A stretch of 64,000 bases of DNA. Origin: Nemertoderma westbladi (lineage: Eukaryota > Xenacoelomorpha > Nemertodermatida > Nemertodermatidae). Shown here one piece after another: positions 11,935 through 21,959 of the stretch; position 1 is the stretch's first letter; the number at the start of each line of letters is the position of its first letter. The position numbers were made by a program, and so were the translations under genes. The notes below the pieces were generated by a model. That model saw nothing but the letters and a program-made list of their open reading frames with translations. It was not told the origin of the DNA and ran no database searches. The stretch covers positions 1 through 64,000 of the forward strand of contig JAUCBJ010008049.1 in the NCBI GenBank assembly GCA_032718475.1, read 5' to 3'.

Positions 11935-14730
11935 TTAACACTAATCCTAGCACAGTTTCCAATATAAGTTGTTTAGCATATGGACTACATTTGTAGTCAC
12001 ATTATTTGAACATTATTTACAATGTTATTTTTTTGAATAATTTTATTTAAAAATAGAAAATAAATAGTTTGGAACCATTTTCATGCCAAACTTTAGGTTG
12101 GGGGGGGGGGGGGGGGTGGACAACATATACAATAACAACAACATGATTATGTGTGAGCTCTAGGTTATTTAAGTATATCTGTATATTCAGTTCCAACATA
12201 AAATTGTATTGCATAGTTCAGTTCATATAAAAAAAGTAGGAAGACTACAGTTGTGTTGTTGTTTGTTTAGATACCCAAACAGTCAATAAAAGTTTGTGGT
12301 TATCTTTGCATATATCACACCGGACTCTTGTTTGCTTGCTATATGACGTTTCTAAATTTTAAACATGCTAAACCTTTCTAAATATTGCATAGTTTATTAT
12401 GAAGCACTGGTAAGCCTATAGTTGTTACTTGTCTAGACTCCCAAACATTCAATACATGTTTTCACAACGATATGGTGATCTTTGCAGACTGGTACAAAGC
12501 ATTTATCACACCGGACTCTCGTTTGCTTGCTATCTGACCTTTCTAAACATCGTCTGGGACCCGCAGAAGGAACTTTACTATTTGGCAGACTTTTATATCC
12601 CAAAACAGATGCAGCCAAACGCGATGATCTTGGTAATTGCAGTGAATATAATCTCAACTTAATGTTTGCTTCCACCAATGAAAGTGACAGTATCTTGATA
12701 AAAGCACGACGATCATTTCTGTAACCATTCTTCACCATCAATAGAAATGCGTTCAACCCAGCTATGTCTAAAATGTTGAAGAAGACTGCCAGAGGCCACC
12801 GATTTGTTTTTCTTTTACAAGAGAAGTGAGCTATTCTCATATCCAGCAGATCAACACCATACTTGGTTTCATTATAATCCTCTATCATTATTGCCTTACC
12901 TTCCTTGTTTACTTCAAATCGATCGTGGGACATGCTCAGTAGAATAACATTTTTGTTCTTTTTTGGGACATATGAAACAAGAGTTATCTTTTCAGCTGAA
13001 TTGTGGACGAAAACCGATGTATCAGGGGAGCGATCTTTAATATTTTTTATTTCATTTGGTATTTCCTTTCTGTTACCACGGAGTGTTCCCAATAATGACA
13101 AGTCCTTCTCCTTGAGTTTCACCCCCAATGAAAAGGAAGTGAAATAGTTATCGGTTGTTATCCCTCGTCCAGTGTAATAGAAAGGGGTACTCAATTCCAT
13201 CACAATTTCGGTTGCTAGCCCCTTATGAACTTTTCCATCGGTATCTTTGCCACTATATATCAACCCCTTTAATGCAAATCCTGATTTTGCCTCTACAATC
13301 CAATTTTTTTTCAAACCGAATTTCCCTGGTTTGCGTGGCATGTACGTACGCGCTGGCATTCGTCCTCTATATCCAAGCAACTGTTCATCTGTATGATGTA
13401 CTTTAGCAAAGTATCCTGAAACATGTTCCATACATCTCGTATAGCAGCAAACTTATCAGTTTTCAAACGTTCTCCTCGAGTAGCTTTATTGTCGAAACGT
13501 AGGCATTGAATGAGACTAACAAAACGATTATAACCCATGGTGGCTCTAAACATTGGAGGACCGTGAATCGGGTTCCATAACTCAGTTAGCTGTTGGTGGG
13601 AACTTTTGTATACACCGGCTAGAAGCAGCAAACCTATACCTGCACGAAGCTCTATGCATGAGAAAGCCTTGAATCTACTGACAGACACTCCGGGATTTTT
13701 TATTGAAAACAATATCCTCCCTCGTCTATTTGTTTCTTGGAGTACAATATAAAGGATTTCTTCAGTAAAGTATAGGCCAAAACTTTCAGTTTCACTTGCA
13801 GGATTGACTAAGGCTCTTGGTCTGAAACGGATAATATCTTGTTTACTACGCTTGCATGGTGGGGGTTGCACAGTGGTGTATTCTGCACCTGACTTTGCCA
13901 CTCGTATCACTGTCGCTCAAATCACTACAGTCAAATGGAGTGGTTTCCATGTCAAAATCCGAAGCACTGCTGAGATCACCAGCCTCATCATCATCCAAAA
14001 TGACACTGATACCAACCACATTTTCAACATCATCATCAGAATTTCTAATATCTGTTCCCGTTGCCACATTACAAATATCAACTGTATTTTCGATTCCACC
14101 ATTTTGTGTGCCATTTTCTTCATCATGTTCCGGTGTCTCATCACCAAGATCAAGCCAGTGCTGTACGTTTATAGTTTCAATAGCCGTCTCCAAAATATCA
14201 CAGTCACGTTGATCAGGAAAATAGCTTTCAAACAATAGCCGATTATAGTTTGTCATTGTATTTGTATCACTTATAGCAGGCTAAATGTGGCAGGTTAGTT
14301 AGTAACAGGTCGGCAACTCTACCTCAGTACTGTATCTAAATTTGATTCTGAAAGTAATAATTTAGGCCTACAGTCAGACAGTATTATCCAGAATTAAATT
14401 CTGCATATTTGTATGAATATATTTAGTGAATACAGACAGGTGCCCCTGGGCCTCTACGGTTTATAAAGACAATGACTAACTAAATTTGTCAAAATCCCTT
14501 ATAATACACTGTGACTACAAATGTAGTCCATAGGCTAAACAACATTAATTAACCATTTAACTCAGGCATTGGCCAGGAAATACAATAATATAAACGCATT
14601 ATCCAATAGAAAACGCGTTTTCCTACAGATAGATGAAGCACCACCTTCAAGGCATTAGAAGTTGATGAGGGGAGAGTTGTTGAAAGTGGCTTGACTACAA
14701 ATGTAGTCCATGCGCTAGCATTAGTGTTAA
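11935..14730. mobile_element. piggyBac-family DNA transposon with TTAA duplications
   Basis: TTAA lies at 11935-11938 and 14727-14730. The tips just inside are CACTAATCCTAGC on the left and, as reverse complement, CACTAATGCTAGC on the right. The 2,788 bp element (11939-14726) carries a piggyBac transposase on the minus strand. Subterminal near-palindromes GACTACATTTGTAGTC occur at 11983-11998 and, inverted, at 14513-14528 and 14693-14708; these are candidate transposase binding sites. A G17 tract lies at 12100-12116. The transposase is frameshifted, so the copy is probably inactive by itself. Confidence 0.9.
12433..14256 (-). pseudogene. piggyBac transposase, two frameshifts
   Basis: Transposase of the DDE_Tnp_1_7 family, which cuts and pastes at TTAA. 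The protein is spread over three pieces: an acidic N-terminus (14256 to about 13905), the core start (about 13910-13400, GLYFTEEILYIVLQETNRRG, LTELWNPIHG, MFRATMGYNRFVSLIQCLRF) and the catalytic part (about 13400-12433). The three family aspartates are visible: TDEQLLGYRGRM, TTDNYFTSFSLGV and KYGVDLLDMRI. The C-terminus has a cysteine-rich finger (RCDKC--PVCKDHH------C--C) typical of piggyBac. Frame changes near 13905 and 13400 break the chain. Otherwise it is free of stops, so decay is recent. The 13431 ATG in the track is internal. Confidence 0.92.
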
Positions 14731-17719
14731 CCAGACTCCTAAGTGTCTGTGTCTGTGTAAGTGGCCGTGTACTGTGGATTTTAATTACTATTATTATTAG
14801 CTTTCGATAGCTCTCTATCTTTTACAAATTAATGATATTCTGAATTATTGCACTAGAAATAATAATACCCTAGCAACTAAAGAGTTTGTGAAATCTTTAT
14901 TGTATCAGTTAAACTGATAGTCAGGTGGCTTAGGGTTAAAAAATATCCATGTCACGACAAAGGTGAGGAAAGCATCATTTTTTCACTATATATGTAAAAT
15001 TTTACGTAGAATCCATTTCGAAGGGTATCCAAAGCTGTAGTTGAGTGGATGACATTGATATCGATGGATTGAAAGAGTGAGAAAATGTAAATTAACGATT
15101 ATAATATTTTTTTTTTGTATTTGATTTTGTTTATTCCCAGAAAACATAAATGACACTGCGTATTATTATAAGCTTATTATACTAGTTATGTTTAAACGTT
15201 TTAGAAAGGTTTGTTTCGCAGATAAGATAAACTTGATGATGTTTCGGACTTTTTTTGATATGTCTCCGCCTATTTTAGAGCTCAGCTATAATAATTGTAA
15301 ATAGTTAGAGGGTTACATGTATTACACTCGATTTACCATCTATGGGTTCCACTATAAATATTGTAAGAACTCTTCTTATCATTCGCCGAATGAAGACAAT
15401 ATGCCATCTGCGCGATTGACCCGAGAATAAAAAATCCCTTAGCTATTGGGCTCGGGGTTGAAAACAAACTTATTTTTATTACTTTTACTATTAGTTTTAT
15501 TTTTAAATATTAAATTATTAAAGTGCTAACTCCTGTTTTAATAATATCCCGAATGTTTTATTGTACATAATTTAAATACCTTTTTGGTGAATTAAATATA
15601 TATATAGATGTTTAAATTAAAAGTTTGAAACTCATTCTGTCTTATATACCATTTAATTTCTTACTAATTATAAGTATAATAAAATCATTCCTTGTTACAA
15701 AATTGCACTAATCAGGTGCTACAAGAAGCCAATGCTGCAATAACTATGGGTTTTCTGTTAGCCAAAGTATTCTTCCATCGCCCTTTAATAGTTTGTTCTC
15801 CTGTTCATGTACTTGGTCCACTGGAATCTAACAAATATTAGAATGAGAGCTTCAATCCCCATAACATATCAAAAAATGGAATTTTGGTTTAATTAGTTTA
15901 TTATTTCTCCAGCTCTCTTGATCATAACTATTATTTATGTCATTCGTCATATGCTTGCGATTGCAAAATTTACCAAGCTTCTGTTTAGTGCTTTATTGTC
16001 TGGACAGTTTATTATCCGCCACATGAGGAGTCCCAACAATTCTAGGCCCTGCCGTCAGAGGCGTAGCGTGCCCTTCTGGCGTCCAGGGAATGAAGCTGAG
16101 ATAGCCCCCCTCCCCCCTTCAATAATTTGAACTTTTCATTTATGACGTTTTTTTCTTAAATATTTTATATCAAACAGTATATAACTATATCAAATCTATT
16201 ATACACAAGTTTGATAGCAGATCAACTATGATCAGTATAATAATGCATGTGAAAGATTTATCAGTTATCACGTTTTTTTCTTTTGTTTCTTCTTTGGACC
16301 CTTGGCCTTGGGTTTGAATTTTGAGTTTCGTCGACCGGTTGTTTTTCGCTCTTGGGGACGTTCTTCGGGGGTCTGTAAATGGCCCAAATGGTGGAGATCC
16401 AAGGTATCGGAATTTGCGGAAGAAGAGACAGTCCATCTACTGGTGGAGGTTCCGGGTTGAGACTCGTGGAGGGTTGGCTTCTAATTCTTCAGTCGGGACC
16501 GTATCTCGTCGCGATCGCATAAGTGCAGATTCCTCAACCATTGCATGTTTGGCAGTCCGTTTTAACTGTGTGTTCTTTGTGTTCCTTGTTCCTTAAAGAA
16601 GATGGATTGGTAGAGCGTAGTTTGGCGATCGCTGTGCGTAATGCTTGCCAGGTGATGGTCATGGCAGCAGGTCCATGTTGGTTCTGACTTTATTTTAAAT
16701 TATCAAATAAAAAAATATATACATATGAATGAAAGTTGTAACTCCTTTTTTCTATACAAAATTTGAATTTGTGCAATAACCATGAAGTGTAAATGCATTA
16801 CATTCTTGTATAGAGCTCCTGTATATCCTCCTAAACAGAATATGGTCTATCTGGGAAGGTCCACTATGAGTCCATAGCTTTCCAGTTCACTTCTTGAACT
16901 GGGTTCCAGCCGAAAACAATCCATTTCCAGAGATGAAATCCTGAAGATGGACGCAATTTTGATTAACAGTATCACTATAGACCTAGGGCGATGTAGGAGA
17001 TGCAGACATGCATTAAAGTCTCCCAGGACTTAAGAATGCATGCTGATGCACTCCATCAGTAGCTGGAGGCCGGAATCACAATTTCGAGGGTGAGGAATTT
17101 CCCGGGATTTACCACTCTTTCTGTTATCTGCTCGGTTTTCAGGTGTGACGTTATTTTGAAAGCGTGAGTGGTCAATTCTTTATGTCCTTGTATAAAATTT
17201 TCGCCATATGTGGGGTGATAATAATCAATAATAATAATAATGGTAATAATAAATAATAATTAATAATATTTTTCAAAACTTCTAGCTAAACATTAAAACT
17301 CTAGCTACCTTAAATATCACGGTCCTAGTATAGTATGTATAACCGGTATTAGTATAGTATGTATACAGCAAATTTGTAAGAACCTTTGTGATTTTATTGG
17401 GGTTATTGTTGTCTTTATTGATATTGGTGAATGTTCTGGAACATTACTCGACAATTTTTTAAGGTAGCTAGTATTTTTTTAATAGCTAGTATTTTTTGAA
17501 ATTTTAAAAATATTTATTTTTTCGCATTTTTGTAATTGGTAAGTGCTCTAGAACATTAGCAGATATAATTTATTAAGGTAGCTTGTATTAAAATGTGTTT
17601 TTTTCGTTTTTTTTTTACTAGTTAGCAAGGTATATGTTGAAATTATATATAAAAAACATTTGTTAAAACAATTAGAATTCGAAATAAATTATCTGGAAAT
17701 ATGTATCATTTTTTGGGAA
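14731..17719. other. AT-rich intergenic stretch
   Basis: No gene is recognised over about 3 kb. Open frames near 15918-16130 and 16185-16596 lack known motifs. At 17420-17580 a loose repeat combines G(C/T)TCT(A/G)GAACATTA with AAGGTAGCT(A/T)GTATT, twice. Confidence 0.55.
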
Positions 17720-18129
17720 TATTGTGTTTGGTACACACCTATTTCAATTTTTTGGCAAAAATTTTTAATAAAAAAAAAATGAATGAATGAATGAATTTCG
17801 CAGATATAGGTGTGTACCAAATGCAAAAGTGACTCACTTTAGTATTGCGTTTGGTACACACCAATTTATTAAGAAAAAAAAGACAATTTTGGATATTCTC
17901 TCTAATCCCTGTCTAATCCTTCGAGAACAACATACTCATCGACCATATGGCCCTTTTCTAAGCTACCCTTGATAACAAAGCAGTCGTGGATTTGCGAACA
18001 CACTATGTAGTGAACACACCACATCCATTTAGACAGGGATTGTTGCTCTTCATTGCCGCGAAACCACCCCGGACGGGTAGTATCAGGAATTAGCGTGAGA
18101 ATTCCAGCAGGTATGGTGCTGAGGAGTTT

Positions 18130-18460
18130 TGACATGATAAATAAGAACAGAACCTCTTGCTATTGCAATAATCCACTATTCCACCAAATACCTGTTGCTC
18201 AGCATGGTATAAAAAAGACGGCAATAACTACACCTTTTGGTATGTTTGTATTTAAGCGAATGCCTTTCGGGCTTCGAAATGCCAGCCAAACATTTCAGAG
18301 AGTTATGGATACAAGTTTATGCAATTTAGACTGTTGTGTAGCCTATATTGACGACATTTTGTAGCTAGTAAAAATTCCGAGCAACATTATTCTGATGTAG
18401 AATCTGTATTGAAAAGGCTTGAAAAATGTGCTCACAAATTTATCAAGAAATAAAAATAAT
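18130..18460 (+). pseudogene. Gypsy-type RT fragment (duplication copy 1)
   Basis: HQIPVAQHGIKKTAITTPFG, FKRMPFGLRNASQTFQRVM and CVAYIDDIL are the RT motifs of Ty3/Gypsy LTR retrotransposons, including the catalytic YIDD. After DDIL a one-base deletion shifts the frame; the continuation is VASKNSEQHYSDVESVLKRL. The rest of the RT palm and thumb is deleted before the RNase H part. No LTRs, protease or integrase are seen. Confidence 0.88.
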
Positions 18461-18489
18461 AAACCTGATAAATTCTCGATGAATGAAGA

Positions 18490-18972
18490 TGCTGAAAAAT
18501 CTTTTATCAAATTAAAAACTGCCTTAAAACAAGCAGTAAAACAAGCAGTCATGTACTGGAAACGATAGTGCTATCGTTTCCAGTACATGACGCTCCGTTA
18601 TCCATTACCACAGACGCGTCAGCTTTCGCAGTTGGTACAGTGGTCCATCAGATGGTTAACGAACATTATGAGCCACTGGCGTTTTACTCTAAAAAATTAA
18701 CTGAAAATGAAAGTAAAAAGTCCGCGTTTGATCGTGAACTTTTAGCCATTTATGTTACTCTTAAACACCACGATTGGTTGTTAGGTCAAAATGTTACTAT
18801 TTTTACCGACCATAAACCCCTTGAAAAATGTTTAAGTATGAAAAATCCTACGCCACAGCAGTCACGTTGGCTCTCTTTATCGTCCATATTATCATCGAAG
18901 GGAAGTCCCGTCGCGACATTGGGTCTAGATCCTGATGCCATTTGTAATAATGGTGAGTGTATAATAAAGTAG
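18490..18972 (+). pseudogene. Gypsy-type RNase H fragment (duplication copy 1)
   Basis: Reads DAEKSFIKLKTALK, then ITTDASAFAVG, FYSKKLTENESKKSAFDREL and FTDHKPLEKCLSM, the family RNase H with its first Asp, Glu and third Asp. A 20 bp inverted duplication at 18549-18590 interrupts it and introduces a stop. The frame at 18568 begins with GTG and is not a true start. The protein ends at 18972 in unrelated sequence. Confidence 0.88.
18549..18590. repeat. Perfect 20 bp inverted repeat with 2 bp spacer
   Basis: Left arm TCATGTACTGGAAACGATAG, spacer TG, right arm its exact reverse complement. The right arm is the authentic RNase H coding sequence (LSFPVHDA). The left arm is therefore an inverted copy, as expected from template switching. 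The same structure is present at 25634-25675, so it predates the segmental duplication. Confidence 0.95.
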
Positions 18973-19049
18973 TTAAACCTCTTGCTATTGCCTACAAACA
19001 TATACTGAACATATACAAACATATACATTAAGAACCTCCACATCATATT

Positions 19050-19392
19050 TATATGGACAGCCTTAGGAGATACCACAAAACCAGTTGCCTACACTGGGAG
19101 ATGTTATACAAGTCCTCCCATTCCCCTGAACCACCACTTCCAGGAAACAGTTCGAAAAGTCGCAATTATGTGGAATTGCCAACAGTTGCCCGTGAAGCAG
19201 ATAGGTATGGGTCGCGAAATAGTTTAGCAGATGCTGCTATAGGAACAACAGATGTTACAACAACAGAATTAAAGATGTCATGAAGGAATTTTCAAGTAGT
19301 GATATAATATATCATACAAAATTTGGAGATGCCACAAGAAGCTGAGGTTGGAACTGGATAGTAATGTCTTGAATGAACCAGTATTAGGATAA
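19050..19392 (+). pseudogene. Decayed transposon-type coding sequence upstream of the FLYWCH part
   Basis: Short open pieces read RNYVELPTVAREADRYG and NSLADAAIGT. They resemble the EA-RY-ISNRAAAA segment of an invertebrate repeat protein family, but I cannot name it. It sits just before the FLYWCH-like piece and may belong to the same dead gene. A nearly identical copy lies at about 26135-26477. Confidence 0.3.
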
Positions 19393-19584
19393 ATCCTTGA
19401 TGGATGCAAGGACTTCTACTCTAGTAAGGGATACATGATTTGGGAATGTTACAAAATTAAAAGAAGAACATGTGGCTCTTGTACACGAGCCAGGTGCCAA
19501 GTTTATTGTCATGTAACTCCTAAAATTGGTAAGGCTAATGATATCATATGCACAGTTAATTTACACTTATCAGAAAATAATTGA
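19393..19584 (+). pseudogene. FLYWCH-like zinc finger fragment (copy 1)
   Basis: A 63-residue open stretch reads FYSSKGYMIWECYKIKRRTC, ARCQVYCHVTPKIG, VNLHLSENN and a stop. The pattern (Y---Y-W-C-------C-AR, then a His near the end) fits the FLYWCH/WRKY-GCM1 finger common in Mutator-like and other transposon proteins. The expected H-H pair is reduced to one His. Too short to type. Confidence 0.45.
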
Positions 19585-20322
19585 AATGTATCAAAATTAA
19601 AATACACCGTTTTTCACTGTAGTTAATTAAGATATAATTTGTAAAAATCAGTATTTTATTGATAAATTTTGTGAAGGAGTCTAAATTCGTTTTGTAATGA
19701 TAGCCTCCAAAATAAGTTGCTTTCCCTAAGAAGAAAGTTCACTGTATGAAATTTTAATTGGATGCATATCCATTGGTACTAAGAACTTTTCAAAATCTTC
19801 GTTTATATGATTCTTTTATCTTTTTACTAGCTTATTAATTTTCTGATCTTACAGTAAGTTTCTAATTTAATGTAAACAAAAAATTAATTATATAATAAAA
19901 TACTTACTTTAATAATACCATGGTACGTTGATGACGGGACAATTTCTTATAACTGTTCAATAGTGGCACCCAATACATAGTTCTTCATCGTAAAAATTGT
20001 TTTATTTTTAATATAATTCAGCATCTCAAGGGAGATAGCAATGGTAGAATTGCAGATTTTAAAGATGGCCTGTTATGGGCCCATAACCCAACATGTATGT
20101 TGCTTGAATGCAGTACAACACACATTAGGCAAAACCACTCTAGTGCAGTTCTTACCATCATCTCTACCACGGCCCAGCAGTCCACTCCATTCGACCCTAC
20201 CACGGGCCCAGCGGTCCACTCCAATCGACACTACCACAGCCGGTCGTTCGACTCCAGGATTCGGTTGTATGATGGTAAGTTAGTTACAAAGGGTATGCAT
20301 AGTGATAAAATTGGTTACACAA

Positions 20323-20335
20323 CCCCCCCCCCCCC
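20323..20335. repeat. Poly-C tract C13 (C17 in copy 2)
   Basis: The same tract is 17 C at 27408-27424 in the second duplicate, so it has changed length since the duplication. Confidence 0.9.
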
Positions 20336-20378
20336 ACGCACACATTTGTTTTTTTTAGTAGACACAATATTAATAGCT

Positions 20379-21955
20379 CACCCCTGGTTTTAAAAACTTT
20401 TAGTGTCATGAAAAATACCGTAAAATCTGTGACTGCCAGCTCTTATATAATGGTCTGCATAGCAAAAAAAAATATTTTTTAAAATATTTTATCGAGCTCC
20501 TTTTTTTTAGCACCTAAAAATGTGTTCTAGAACATTTTTTCGGTGGTGTGCGGAGTTGTCGAATTTAGGTAACTTGAATACTGATTCCTTATATTAGCCA
20601 TTATATGCGAAATTCGCTCAGGATTTCAAATCTGCAAACAGTTTCATCATATCTTGTTTAGTTTTCGAGATATCGTGAAAAATGTGATGCGCACCCAAAA
20701 AGTGCGTGCGGCGCCAAATTTTCAATTTTCAGTAAATTGAAATATTCACTAAAAAATGAAAATTATCGATTTCTATAGGTTTTCTGCCATGCTGAATGCA
20801 ATGGTAATATTTTCCAAAAGTCTGAGTGAATTGTTGTGCTACTTTTCATTGGGTGCTGAAATTTTAGAAACAAAAATGACAAATTTTATAAGTTTGGTAA
20901 TATCCCGTTTAAACCTATGATTAGCTATTTTTTTTAGGTTTTGTATGGTTTTGAATGCTACAGTATTATTTTCTGGATAACTGGTTTACTATGTATATAA
21001 TGTTTCCCAAAGCATCATATTCGTTAGCAAAAGCTGTATAAAAATTACCAAAAGTTATATAATAATTTCCAAAACATGTATTAAAAGCGGTATAAAATTT
21101 TCTAAAAGTTATAGAAAAATCCGAAAAAAGTCATAGAAAAGTTCTAAAAGTTATTCAAAACTTTGTAAAAGTTATATAAATATTCATAAAAGTTTAATAA
21201 AAATACATAAAGATAATTAATCGAAGTATTGTGTTTTGAAATATTTTAGAATATATAAGTAGGATGACAATAATACAAATGTATGAATTAGAAATTAAAT
21301 ATATCTCATCACATTTTTTAGACAGTTTAGTAAAAATTGTATACACAGTAAACCTCTTATTGAAAAAACATTACTGTTACATTCAGCAACACACAGAATC
21401 TTAATATATCGTAAATCAGAGCTTTATATTGAAAATTTCAAATGGTTGAAAATTTGATTTTCATTTTCCAAATTTCAGCACCCAATGAAAAGTAGTATGA
21501 CAATTCACCCAGCCTTCTGGAAAATATTACCATTGCATTCAGCATCGCAAAAAACCTATACAAATCGATAATTTTCATTTTTTAGTGAATATTTCAATTT
21601 AGTGAATATTGAAAATTTGGCGCCGCACGCACTTTTTTGGTGCGCATCACATTTTTCACGATATCTCGAAAACTAAACAAGATATGATGAAACTGTTTGC
21701 AGATTTGAAATCCTGAGCGAATTTCGCATATAATGGGTAATATAAGGAATCAGTATTCAAGTTACCTAAATTCGACAACTCCGCACACCACCGAAGAAAT
21801 GTTCTAGAAAACATTTTTAGGTGCTAAAAAAAAGGAGCTCGATAAAATATTTTAAAAAATATTTTTTTTTGCTATGCAGACCATTATATAAGAGCTGGCA
21901 GTCACAGATTTTACGGTATTTTTCATGACACTAAAAGTTTTTAAAACCAGGGGTG
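20379..21955. mobile_element. Fold-back element with about 490 bp inverted arms, TAGCT target duplication
   Basis: Begins CACCCCTGGTTTTAAAAAC and ends with its reverse complement. Arms (about 20379-20870 and 21470-21955) are nearly identical inverted copies. Flanks are TAGCT at 20374-20378 and 21956-21960; the duplicate at 27464 has a single TAGCT and no insert. The loop (about 20870-21470) holds many variants of AAAAGTTATATAAA and no ORF. Superfamily not assigned. Confidence 0.93.
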
Positions 21956-21959
21956 TAGC

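Noticed and set aside
11703-14939. A larger TTAA element from TTAACCCTTTAATC (11703) to TTAGGGTTAA (14939)
   Set aside because: The tips agree for only about four bases, whereas the inner TTAA pair (11935 and 14727) has 12 of 13 matching tip bases and brackets the transposase.
17420-17580. Heat-shock-element-like TTC-x2-GAA motifs (GTTCTGGAACATT, also in the fold-back arms at 20522 and 21800)
   Set aside because: Only isolated dimers are present, not arrays of three, and there is no promoter or gene nearby to give them meaning.
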